Below, piece by piece: positions 38,069 through 46,381 of a stretch of 64,000 bases of DNA. The notes under the pieces are model-generated. The model did not search any database. It saw only the letters and a program-made list of their open reading frames with translations, and had not been told where the DNA came from. The translations under genes were made by a program, and so were the position numbers. The first letter of the stretch is position 1, and every line of letters starts with the position of its first letter. Origin of the DNA: Pelobacter seleniigenes DSM 18267 (GTDB lineage Bacteria; Desulfobacterota; Desulfuromonadia; Desulfuromonadales; Geopsychrobacteraceae); the NCBI RefSeq assembly GCF_000711225.1, contig NZ_JOMG01000002.1, forward strand, positions 1,066,501 to 1,130,500, given 5' to 3'.

Positions 38069-38503
38069 ATGCTTCAGCAACTACGCGCGGTTTGTGTCAG
38101 TCACAACAAAGGTGAACGCAAAACTCCAGTTCCCCAGGTGGAATTGCGCCCGAATCACGGCATTGTCGGCGACGCCCATGCCGGGAACTGGCACCGTCAG
38201 GTCAGTCTGCTGGCCAAGGAGAGCATCGATAAAATGCGGGCGCTGGGCCTGGATGTGGACAACGGCGATTTTGCCGAAAACCTGACCACGGAAGGGATCG
38301 ACCTGCCCCATCTGCCCATCGGCACGCAACTGCGGATCGGCGAAGCATTGCTTGAGGTCACCCAGATCGGCAAGGAATGCCATAACCGCTGCGCAATCTA
38401 TTATCAAGCGGGCGATTGCGTCATGCCCAAGGAAGGTATCTTTGCCAAGGTTCTGGAAGGTGGCGTTCTCCAGCCAGGCGATATGATTGAGCTTATTAAC
38501 TGA
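38069..38503 (+). CDS. MOSC domain protein
   Basis: A 144-residue single MOSC domain, a fold that handles molybdenum-cofactor sulfur chemistry. GDAHAGNWHRQVSLL near residue 35 and the conserved cysteine in GKECHNRCAIY (about 110-120) match the short bacterial group found near moaA. The ATG at 38069 is one base past the moaA stop, with GGAGGATG serving it. Earlier in-frame starts overlap moaA. It likely acts in cofactor maturation, exact step unknown. Confidence 0.88.
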   Translation: MLQQLRAVCVSHNKGERKTPVPQVELRPNHGIVGDAHAGNWHRQVSLLAKESIDKMRALGLDVDNGDFAENLTTEGIDLPHLPIGTQLRIGEALLEVTQIGKECHNRCAIYYQAGDCVMPKEGIFAKVLEGGVLQPGDMIELIN

Positions 38504-38542
38504 CCATACTCGAGCAGCAATTCTTCAATACGAGAGACAGAC

Positions 38543-39934
38543 ATGAAGCCGTCCCCCCGGGATCTCATCCGACTCCTGCTTATCCCAACGCTGCTCTGCG
38601 GTACGCTGCTGATTCTTTTCCCCACTCTGATTCTGACCCCGGAGCAGAGCAAAGCGGCCGGGCTGGCACTGATTACCATCAGCCTGTTCGCTTCGGGAGG
38701 ACTGCCCGAATATCTGACGGCGCTGCTATTTTTCCTGCTCGCCATGCTATTCAAAATTTCCGCTCCGGAGGTCATTTTTTCCGGTTTCCAGTCAACAGCC
38801 TTATGGCTGGTTTTCGGCGGATTGATACTGGGGGTGGCCATCCGTCAAACCGGCCTGGGGCAACTGATTGCCGGACGGCTGAGTCGCAAGCTGAACCAAA
38901 GTTACACACTGTTGATTTTAGGAATGGGTCTGGTCGGCTTCGGGTTTGCCATTATCATGCCGTCTTCCATGGGCCGGATCATCCTGCTCACCCCGATTGC
39001 CCTGGCACTGGCCGATCATTTTGGTTTCAAAAAAGGCTCTAATGGCCGTACCGCTATCTTCTTATCGACCGTGTTCAGTTCTTTTATCCCCGCTTTTTCC
39101 ATTCTCCCCGCCAATGTTCCTAACATGGTGCTGTCCGGCCTCGCCGAAACCCAGTTTCATGAAAAGATCATGTTCGGTGAGTACCTGCTGCTCCATTTCC
39201 CTATCCTCGGGCTGCTCAAGTTGGCGATTATCAGTGTCACGCTTCTGCGCCTGTATCCGGACAGACTCCCGACCGTCCCCGAAAGCCAGTCCGCAGCGGG
39301 GCAAAGCAGGTTGACCTCTAACCAACGCATCCTGGCAGTCACTCTGACGGTCTTGGTGGCGCTCTGGGCCAGCGACTTTATCCATCATATCTCACCGGCC
39401 TGGGTGGCTCTGGTTGGGGCGGTTTTTCTGCTTTTGCCCAAGGTCGGTATTGTGGAAGGAAAATCCTTCAACACCCAGATCAATTATGCCTCGCTGTTTT
39501 TCATTGCCGGGATTCTCGGTCTGGGCAGCCTGATTGCCGATTCCGGACTCGGCAACACCCTCGGCCACGCGCTGATTGCGGCCTTGCCCCTTGACAGCGG
39601 CAGCCCTTTTGTCAATTTCCTGTCCCTTGTTTTTGCCTCATCTACGGTCGGCCTGTTCACCACTCTCCCGGGCATCCCGGCGGTCATGACCCCCCTTGCC
39701 GGGGAAATCGCCCAGGCGACCGGATTCTCCATCAAGGCCGTGCTGATGATGCAGGTGATCAGTTTTTCCACGGTCCTTCTGCCCTACCAGGCACCGCCGA
39801 TCGTCGTCGCCATGCAACTGTCCGGAGAACGCATGGCCAGGGTGGTCCAACCGCTGCTCATCATTGTGCTGGCAACACTGCTGGTGCTGTTGCCACTCGA
39901 TTATTTCTGGTGGAAAGTCCTCGGCTGGATTTAA
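38543..39934 (+). CDS. SLC13/DASS family anion permease
   Basis: A 463-residue membrane protein with about twelve helices, of the SLC13/divalent anion:Na+ symporter family. Motifs visible are FWLVFGGLILGVAIRQTGLG-like and SSTVGLFTTLPGIPAVMTPLA near the end, which suit the second substrate-binding repeat. Members carry sulfate, dicarboxylates or related oxyanions. Its place between moaA/MOSC and moeA hints at an oxyanion tied to Mo/W metabolism, but that is inference. An earlier start would overlap the preceding gene. Confidence 0.8.
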   Translation: MKPSPRDLIRLLLIPTLLCGTLLILFPTLILTPEQSKAAGLALITISLFASGGLPEYLTALLFFLLAMLFKISAPEVIFSGFQSTALWLVFGGLILGVAIRQTGLGQLIAGRLSRKLNQSYTLLILGMGLVGFGFAIIMPSSMGRIILLTPIALALADHFGFKKGSNGRTAIFLSTVFSSFIPAFSILPANVPNMVLSGLAETQFHEKIMFGEYLLLHFPILGLLKLAIISVTLLRLYPDRLPTVPESQSAAGQSRLTSNQRILAVTLTVLVALWASDFIHHISPAWVALVGAVFLLLPKVGIVEGKSFNTQINYASLFFIAGILGLGSLIADSGLGNTLGHALIAALPLDSGSPFVNFLSLVFASSTVGLFTTLPGIPAVMTPLAGEIAQATGFSIKAVLMMQVISFSTVLLPYQAPPIVVAMQLSGERMARVVQPLLIIVLATLLVLLPLDYFWWKVLGWI

Positions 39935-40196
39935 CGCCACCCCACTGTAACCCGGTGCAACTCCCGCGTGGCTCGCTGCGGTTGCAACAACCCGCTGGCC
40001 TGGAGGAATCGATTCCCGTCCTGACAAATCAGAGTTTGAGCTGCCCCAGCCATAGGCTCAGCAAAACGTTTTTCAACAGCCTGCCAAAAGAACAAGTTAT
40101 CGTGGCCGCTTGAGCATATTTTCTGATAATATCCAGGGCAGATTTCAATTTGTTACAGTTTTAAAAAGCGTAATTCCACCCACCGCAGGAGCCACC

Positions 40197-41414
40197 ATGT
40201 CGCTGTCCCTTGAACAAGCAATTCAACACGTACTGTCAACCATTGCCCCCCTGCCAGCGCAGAAAGACCCGCTGCTGGACGTGGTCGGCAGGGCGGTCGC
40301 GGATGACTTGATCGCCGATCATGCGTTACCCGCATTTGACAATTCAGCCATGGATGGTTTTGCCTTCTGCTATGCCGATATCAGCGGCACCGATACCCTG
40401 CCCGTCAGCGATTATATCCCGGCCGGGAAAATTCCCGGCGCCGAACTTCGTCCGGCAACAGCCTGCAAAATCATGACCGGTGCCCCCTTGCCGAAAGGTG
40501 CGGACTCGGTTGTACCGATTGAAAACTGTCGCGAGCAGGACGGGCGGGTCACCATCCTCAAAGCGGTCAAGGCCGGCGCCAATGTTCGCCGCCAGGGTGA
40601 AGATGTCCTCCCCGGCCAGAAAGTTATGTCCGCAGGTACGGTGTTAAGCCCGGCCCAGGTCAATCTGCTGGCCGCCTTGCGCATGTCCTCCCTCCCGGTT
40701 CACCGCCGTGCCCGGGTTGCTATTTTGGCCACCGGCGATGAACTGCAGGAACTGGAAGAGCCTTATTTCAACGGCGGGGTCGTCAACAGCAACACCTGGG
40801 GACTGGCAGCCGCATTGAAGGAAATCCACGCCATCCCGCTGCTACTCGGGATTGCCCGTGACAATAAAGACAGCCTGAAAGAAAAAATCCTCCAGGGGCT
40901 CAAAGCCGACGCACTGATCACTTCGGCCGGCGTCTCGGCTGGTGACCGCGACCTGGTCCGTGAAGTTCTGGCCGAATGCGGCGTCAAAGAGCAATTCTGG
41001 CAGATTAAAGTACGCCCCGGCAAACCGACCGCCTTCGGCCTGGCCGACCAGACCCCGGTCTTTTCTCTGCCCGGAAACCCCGTTGCGACCATGCTGCTAT
41101 TCGAAGTTCTGGTTCGCCCCGCGTTGTTGAAGATGATGGGACACAAACAACTGTTCCGCACCACCCTCAAAGCCCGCTTGACCGCTCCCATCAGTAAAAA
41201 AGTCGGCCAGGTGCAGATTATTCGCCTGCTTCTCAGCATCAATGAGCATGGTGAATTATGTGCCACCGGAGCCGGTGACCAGAGGACCGGGATTCTCAGT
41301 ACTCTGGCAGCGACCCAGGGATTAACCATACTTCCAGAAGATAAGAGCGACTTCGACCAAGGCGAACGGATCGATGTCCAAATCCTCGGCCCCGGAGCTG
41401 CTCTCAGCTATTGA
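40197..41414 (+). CDS. moeA: molybdopterin molybdenumtransferase MoeA
   Basis: A 405-residue enzyme that inserts molybdate into adenylated molybdopterin. Visible are FDNSAMDGFAF near residue 50, the glycine-rich ILATGDEL (about 178), SAGVSAGDRDLV (about 243) and the LPGNPVA motif (about 290). The C-terminal domain IV is present. I chose the ATG at 40197, which has GCAGGAGCC upstream; the longer frame from 40110 is unlikely. It is followed by the selenocysteine tRNA, as suits Mo- and Se-dependent enzymes such as formate dehydrogenases (not in the window). Confidence 0.94.
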   Translation: MSLSLEQAIQHVLSTIAPLPAQKDPLLDVVGRAVADDLIADHALPAFDNSAMDGFAFCYADISGTDTLPVSDYIPAGKIPGAELRPATACKIMTGAPLPKGADSVVPIENCREQDGRVTILKAVKAGANVRRQGEDVLPGQKVMSAGTVLSPAQVNLLAALRMSSLPVHRRARVAILATGDELQELEEPYFNGGVVNSNTWGLAAALKEIHAIPLLLGIARDNKDSLKEKILQGLKADALITSAGVSAGDRDLVREVLAECGVKEQFWQIKVRPGKPTAFGLADQTPVFSLPGNPVATMLLFEVLVRPALLKMMGHKQLFRTTLKARLTAPISKKVGQVQIIRLLLSINEHGELCATGAGDQRTGILSTLAATQGLTILPEDKSDFDQGERIDVQILGPGAALSY

Positions 41415-41487
41415 GCAAACAAATCGACAAAAATTTGCGTATTGAGAAAATTACTGATTGCCCGTAGTATCCCAATGATCGTGCTAA

Positions 41488-41583
41488 GGAGGTAGTCAGC
41501 CCTCTGGTGAGGCTCACGGTCTTCAAAACCGATGGGGGGCGTATCCCGTCCCTGGTGTGTTCGATTCACATCTACCTCCGCCA
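41488..41583 (+). tRNA. selC: tRNA-Sec (UCA anticodon)
   Basis: A 96-base selenocysteine tRNA including CCA. The acceptor arm has eight pairs (GGAGGTAG with CTACCTCC), the diagnostic length, and a long variable arm (GGGGGGCGTATCCCGTCCC region). The anticodon loop is CTTCAAA with anticodon TCA on a CGGT/ACCG stem, and the T arm contains TTCGATT. It shows that the organism decodes UGA as selenocysteine. The 3' end is the likely integration site of the island that follows. Confidence 0.96.
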
Positions 41584-41595
41584 AGCCAATAAAAA

Positions 41596-41635
41596 CAAAA
41601 GGTTACGGTCTAAAAGGCTGTAACCTTTTGTTTTT
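41596..41635 (+). terminator. terminator after selC
   Basis: A perfect 11-bp stem (41596-41606 with 41620-41630, loop of 13) followed by TTTTT. It marks the end of the selC transcript and the start of the island. Confidence 0.9.
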
Positions 41636-41712
41636 CCTACTAGCACAAGGTACTCCTTTATGACATAATTGGGACAATTTTGGGACACTCGCAGTTTTCC
41701 AGGGAGAGTATT

Positions 41713-42687
41713 TTGGCATCAATCAACAAACGCGGACCGTATCAGTGGCAGGTTAAAATCAGACGTCGGGGCTGGCCGAAACAAGTCAAAACGTTCGAAA
41801 CATACGAAGACGCTGCTCGTTGGGCCAGGAAGATCGAAACGGAAATGGATGACGGTATTTTCGTTTCAAGAAAGGAAGCTGAAAACACAACCCTAGATGA
41901 GGCCCTGGATCGCTATCTGCGTGAAAAAACCCCACACAAAAAAGGTGCCGCACAGGAAACAAACCGGATCAACCTATTCAAACGGTCCAACCTCGCCAGC
42001 CGCTTTCTGTCTACCATCCGCAGCACCGATATTGCAAAATATCGCGATCGCCGCCTTGCAGAAGGAAAAAGCCCCTATACCGTCAACAACGAATTGATTC
42101 TCCTGTCAAATCTGTTCAATGTTGCCCATAAGGAATGGGGGATGGAGTCACTCGACAATCCAATCGCCAAAGTCTCTCGTCCCAAAATGCCCAAAGGGCG
42201 TGATCGTCGCTTACTTCCTGGCGAAGAAGAACTGCTGTTAGCTTCCTTAGGGCTCACCTTGAAGCCATTGTTTCAAATTGCCTTGGAAACCGCAATGAGG
42301 CAAGGAGAGCTACTTTCTCTTGAATGGAGGGATGTTAACTTAACTCGCCGGGTTGCCTATCTGCCGGAAACCAAAAATAGTGAACCTCGAAATGTTCCTC
42401 TTTCATCTAAAGCAGTCAACGTACTGAGCAAACTTCCTCGCAGAATTGATGGTAAAGTTTTTGGAGTCACTGGTGCTCATGTCAGTAAAACTTTTCGTGA
42501 AACATGCGAAAAGTTAAAAATTGAGGACCTTCGTTGGCATGATTTAAGACATGAAGCATGTTCCAGGCTATTTGAAAAAGGATTAAATCCTATGGAAGTA
42601 GCAAGCATATCCGGCCACAAAACCCTTCAAATGCTGAAGCGATACACCCATTTGAAGGCAGAGGATCTTGCAAGAAAACTTGGATAA
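41713..42687 (+). CDS. tyrosine recombinase / integrase
   Basis: A 324-residue site-specific recombinase with an N-terminal Arm-binding-like domain, a core-binding SAM-like domain and the catalytic domain. The catalytic residues are visible in order: R in MRQGELL, HDLRHEA (HxxR), H in GHKTLQ, and the tyrosine nucleophile in RYTHL. The start is a TTG at 41713, supported by GGGAGAG five bases before it. Another TTG, at 41680, is possible. It sits next to the 3' end of selC in the same orientation, the classic arrangement of an island integrase. Confidence 0.93.
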   Translation: MASINKRGPYQWQVKIRRRGWPKQVKTFETYEDAARWARKIETEMDDGIFVSRKEAENTTLDEALDRYLREKTPHKKGAAQETNRINLFKRSNLASRFLSTIRSTDIAKYRDRRLAEGKSPYTVNNELILLSNLFNVAHKEWGMESLDNPIAKVSRPKMPKGRDRRLLPGEEELLLASLGLTLKPLFQIALETAMRQGELLSLEWRDVNLTRRVAYLPETKNSEPRNVPLSSKAVNVLSKLPRRIDGKVFGVTGAHVSKTFRETCEKLKIEDLRWHDLRHEACSRLFEKGLNPMEVASISGHKTLQMLKRYTHLKAEDLARKLG

Positions 42688-42718
42688 ACAATCTAACCAA
42701 TAGATTCACCAAAATTAA

Positions 42719-43468
42719 ATGGAAAGCACAATGAAAACTATTTCCAGAAATAAAACCACGCTTTTAGATGAAATATTAAACGAGTATGATTTTGGTTGTT
42801 TTTCTATAAGTTCGAACGACCCAAATCAGGATAATTACATTTTTTCATCTTTTAAAAATAAATTTTTATTAGCTGTCGCTGATGGGATAGGGGGGTTACC
42901 ATTTGGGACAAAGGCTTCACAAGCTGCAATTGATTGCCTAGCAGAGATAAATCTTGATGGGAATATTTCTAAAGATGACGTGTTGAATACGTTTCCAAAG
43001 ATTCGAAGTAGACTTGAAAAAATAAAAAAATATTATAATATTGAAAGCGAAATTGGAACTACTTTAACAGTTGCTTTTATTGATGATGAATTTATAAATA
43101 TATTTCACACTGGAGATTCTCGTCTTTTCCTATTTAAAGAAAAAGATATTTTTTTTCAAACAACAGACCAAACACTTTCAAGTCAATATGGAATTAAAGA
43201 TCACGCAAATATTATTACATCTGCAATAATTTCAAATAGAGAACTTAAAATTAAGAACAATATAGTAAAAAGAGACTCAATAGAATCCCTAATACTGGTA
43301 ACTGATGGAGTCTATAAATCATTAGAAAATGATCAATTTAAATATTTATGTAAAATATGTGAATCTTCAAATCTACTATCAGAAACAATAAAATCTTATC
43401 TTGAAATAAAAGGTGTTGATGATGATAGTACGATGATGTCTTTTTCAATAAGGAATTATAATGGATGA
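42719..43468 (+). CDS. PP2C-type Ser/Thr protein phosphatase
   Basis: A 249-residue cytoplasmic phosphatase of the PP2C/PPM family. The metal-binding residues are all present: NQDNY (D38), VADGIGG (D55/G56), GDSR (132-135), TDGVY (D196), and GVDDDS near the end (D235, D236). It is very AT-rich, unlike the core genome. It overlaps the following kinase by eight bases, so the phosphatase and kinase are made together and presumably oppose each other. An ATG four codons in (42731) is also possible. Confidence 0.9.
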   Translation: MESTMKTISRNKTTLLDEILNEYDFGCFSISSNDPNQDNYIFSSFKNKFLLAVADGIGGLPFGTKASQAAIDCLAEINLDGNISKDDVLNTFPKIRSRLEKIKKYYNIESEIGTTLTVAFIDDEFINIFHTGDSRLFLFKEKDIFFQTTDQTLSSQYGIKDHANIITSAIISNRELKIKNNIVKRDSIESLILVTDGVYKSLENDQFKYLCKICESSNLLSETIKSYLEIKGVDDDSTMMSFSIRNYNG

Positions 43469-44381
43469 ACATATAAATGATATTTTAGTTTATTTTGGTT
43501 TCAACTTTAAAATAATAAATAAATTAAAAACTTCAGGACAAAGAACTGCCTATCTTGGAGATCAAAAAGGAACCAAAGTTGTTATAAAAATAACACCAGC
43601 TATTGAATCAAATGTAGCTCGAATTCAAAGAGAATTTAAAATATTATCCAGTTTAAACTCACCATTATTTCCAAAAATCCATAAGATATCTTTTATAACA
43701 AGAGAGAACCTTGAAAATTATCATGACCACCTCATTGGCGAAGACGCCGCCAAAGCTGCTGAATTTATTAAGTTGAACCCTACTCCCTTTATCTATACCG
43801 TCGAAGAGTATATTGAAAATATTTCATGGAAGGTGGTTCTCCCAAAACTAAGAGAAGAGCCTATCTTTATAGATTTTCTCAATAATCTAGTAATAGGGCT
43901 TGCTCTTTTATGGGAAAAGAAAATAATTCATAGAGACCTAAAACCAGACAATATATTGATCAGGAAAGATCTCACTCCAACAATTATTGATCTCGGCATA
44001 GCAAAAAGCCTCAACCCAGGCACCAGAGACATAACATCGCCATTTTTTCACACGCCATGCACGCCAAGATTTGCTGCACCAGAGCAACTACTAAACAAAA
44101 AAACTGAAATTTCCTACAAATCTGATCAGTTTTCTATTGGCGTAATCGGCTACCTAATCCTGACAGGACGATATCCATATGGAGATGTCGAGGTCGACGG
44201 TCTAGACTTTGTGATAAGAAAAATGAATTCAAAAGGTACCATTGATTTTAGTGCATCCTGCATAAACAATGGTCAAATATTTACGCTAATTTCAAAGCTT
44301 CTCGAAATACAACCTTATAAGAGATTTAGAATAGCAGAGGACATTATAAAACAGCTAAAAACTGCTAAGGGGGCAATATGA
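43461..44381 (+). CDS. Ser/Thr protein kinase
   Basis: A 306-residue soluble kinase of the Hanks type with no membrane helix. The Gly-rich loop is weak, but the ATP lysine (VVIKIT, K43), the helix-C glutamate (QREFK, E58), HRDLKPDN (157-164), DLGIAK in place of DFG, and the APE motif (FAAPEQL) are all present, so it should be active. It begins inside the phosphatase gene and ends overlapping the next gene by ATGA. The kinase-phosphatase pair is typical of regulated toxin or defence modules such as TerY-P, though TerY is absent here. Confidence 0.88.
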   Translation: MDEHINDILVYFGFNFKIINKLKTSGQRTAYLGDQKGTKVVIKITPAIESNVARIQREFKILSSLNSPLFPKIHKISFITRENLENYHDHLIGEDAAKAAEFIKLNPTPFIYTVEEYIENISWKVVLPKLREEPIFIDFLNNLVIGLALLWEKKIIHRDLKPDNILIRKDLTPTIIDLGIAKSLNPGTRDITSPFFHTPCTPRFAAPEQLLNKKTEISYKSDQFSIGVIGYLILTGRYPYGDVEVDGLDFVIRKMNSKGTIDFSASCINNGQIFTLISKLLEIQPYKRFRIAEDIIKQLKTAKGAI

Positions 44382-45547
44382 AAATCTATCATCAAGCCGG
44401 ACACAACACTAACTGGAACATAGAAAGCATTACTAAGGACCAAGTAGGAGACGGTATTATATTCAGCCCTGTCCATTATCCAAAAAAAACAATAGAATCA
44501 ACAAATAAAGCCATAAAGGAAAATAGTTTATTTGATCCTCAATTCTACGTCCCAGATTCTCAAAAAAAGAAATTTACCACTTATCCATTCTTTCCAGAAA
44601 CTTTAATGGATGGATTTTCCACAATTGACTATGCGTCTATTGCACACGAATCTGCTAAACAATGCATTGATTTCCAAACCATAAATGGCTTTGAAGGCAT
44701 AATAATACCTGCTCGCTTTCATAACGACTTACTAACCGACTATATTGAGAAGCAGAAAGCGTTCACTGTCGAACCGTTTCTTGAAGTTATCAACATGAAA
44801 AAACTGGCTAACCCAATTTTTTTAACATTGCCAATAACTTCAACTATGGCCCTTGATGTCGAATACAGAACGCAACTGCTTAACTGGGTCACAAGCTATC
44901 CAGAAATCAGCGGAATCTATCTATTAGTAAGTCATAACGAAACAACTAAACAGATAATGAATTTCGAAAAACTGTATGCACATTTTAGTTTTGTGCAAGA
45001 ATTGAAGGAAACAGGCTTAGAGGTTTTATGCGGCTATGCTGGAACAGAAGGACTACTTTTTAGTGCGATTTCGGTTGATAGAATAACTGTCGGAGCGTAT
45101 GAAAACACAAGAGGATTCTCTATCGATAAATTTCTAGACGACGACCAAACGAGGAGAGGCCCTGCCCCAAGGATGTACTTCCCGAGACTACTCAATTGGG
45201 TCAGATATGACACCGCAATAGAAATAAAAGATGATCACCCAAAAATTTGGAGCGAGATATACACTCAAAATGAATATTCAGACAAGGTCTTAATGGCAGG
45301 AAGAAGACCCCATTTTTCGCAACCTGATTTATACAAAGCACACTTTGCTCTCAAGTATCAGCAATACAAGACTTTAGACGCTATTCCTGAAACGGCCCAG
45401 CGGGTTGCTACTTTGAAAGAATGGATATCAGAAGCCATGAGCCTTTACCAAAAAATCGATAATGCAGGAGTCATGTTTTTCGATATCAATTGTAAAAGTG
45501 ACCACTTGCCTATATGGAACAGATTACTAAACAAGCTATCCATTTGA
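44378..45547 (+). CDS. unrecognised 389-aa protein, TIM-barrel-like
   Basis: I do not recognise this family. The 389-residue soluble protein has no signal peptide or membrane helix. Alternating strand/helix segments such as FEGIIIPARF, NPIFLTLPITST, ISGIYLLVS, LEVLCGYAG and DRITVGAYEN suggest a TIM barrel. Conserved-looking points are LFDPQFYVP near residue 51 and GYAGTEGLLFSA near 220. It is co-translated with the kinase (ATGA overlap), so it may be the kinase substrate, an enzyme or the effector. Its 3' end overlaps the convergent gene by 12 bases. Confidence 0.75.
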   Translation: MKIYHQAGHNTNWNIESITKDQVGDGIIFSPVHYPKKTIESTNKAIKENSLFDPQFYVPDSQKKKFTTYPFFPETLMDGFSTIDYASIAHESAKQCIDFQTINGFEGIIIPARFHNDLLTDYIEKQKAFTVEPFLEVINMKKLANPIFLTLPITSTMALDVEYRTQLLNWVTSYPEISGIYLLVSHNETTKQIMNFEKLYAHFSFVQELKETGLEVLCGYAGTEGLLFSAISVDRITVGAYENTRGFSIDKFLDDDQTRRGPAPRMYFPRLLNWVRYDTAIEIKDDHPKIWSEIYTQNEYSDKVLMAGRRPHFSQPDLYKAHFALKYQQYKTLDAIPETAQRVATLKEWISEAMSLYQKIDNAGVMFFDINCKSDHLPIWNRLLNKLSI

Positions 45548-46213
45548 AGCAATAGAAGAAACTGCAGCCTCATGAATTCTTGCTGTATATTGTGACAACC
45601 TAAGGTCTTCCCACTCAGGGATGAACTTTATATCAACTTTGTCGTCTTCCATTGTTATAAGGCCGACATTAGCGCTTTTAAACAGATCAATATTTTCTAT
45701 AGCAGGGTTAGAATATTTCCCTTCCAACAAAACAAAAGAAAGATTTGAAAATCTTTTATATCGCTGTGCTTGAAAAACAGCCCTACGCCAGTTTTTTAGT
45801 TTTCCTTCTATTGAGATAATGGCTTTCGCCATTATCTCATATTCCCTAATAACCTCAAATGTTGAAGACTCTATTTTCTCAAGATAACCAGCTACTTGAT
45901 ACTGATTAATAACTTGCGTTGCCTTCCTTTTGCTTATACCGAATTTTTCCGAAAATTCACAGATTGAGACAATATCTTTTTTTCTAAAGCTAGTAAGTGG
46001 ACCTACCCAATTATAATCAACGGTACTATTTTCAAGCCTTGACTTAACCTTCGGACTAAAGCTCCCAAGAACCATATCTGGGATACCATTGTAGGAATCA
46101 AATTCTTCCAAAACAAAATCATAACTATTAGAAAGTTTCCTTTCTATTTTATTTAAGAAGGGTTTTGTCTTTAATCTAAATGATTTTAAGAGTTCTTTTT
46201 CAGACCTTGGCAT
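45536..46213 (-). CDS. predicted PD-(D/E)XK nuclease with winged-helix insert
   Basis: A 225-residue protein of a family I do not know by name. The end of the chain shows the core of a PD-(D/E)XK nuclease: IPD (D46), then IEGK (E136, K138), then W142 and a QAQRY helix (Q148). Between the two halves lies a winged-helix-like segment (about 80-115, EFSEKFGISKRKATQVINQYQVAGYLEK). The gap of about 90 residues between D and ExK is unusual and fits an inserted domain. It converges on the kinase operon with a 12-base overlap, and its AT-rich composition matches that operon. Confidence 0.6.
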   Translation of the reverse strand: MPRSEKELLKSFRLKTKPFLNKIERKLSNSYDFVLEEFDSYNGIPDMVLGSFSPKVKSRLENSTVDYNWVGPLTSFRKKDIVSICEFSEKFGISKRKATQVINQYQVAGYLEKIESSTFEVIREYEIMAKAIISIEGKLKNWRRAVFQAQRYKRFSNLSFVLLEGKYSNPAIENIDLFKSANVGLITMEDDKVDIKFIPEWEDLRLSQYTARIHEAAVSSIASNG

Positions 46214-46381
46214 CGTCGTTCCATCATAATAAGCTATTTTCGAGGACTCAGAACTGTAATAAAATTATAATCCAAAATCTATATTTTTAGATACAGCTCA
46301 AGCATTTTTTTCGTCGACAAAACTTTTCCTCTCCTTACCCTTACCGACTATTTTCGTATTCAAATTCCAGGTTAGCGCACC

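Noticed and set aside
42719-45547. TerY-P system
   Set aside because: Kinase and phosphatase are present but no von Willebrand (TerY) gene is seen.
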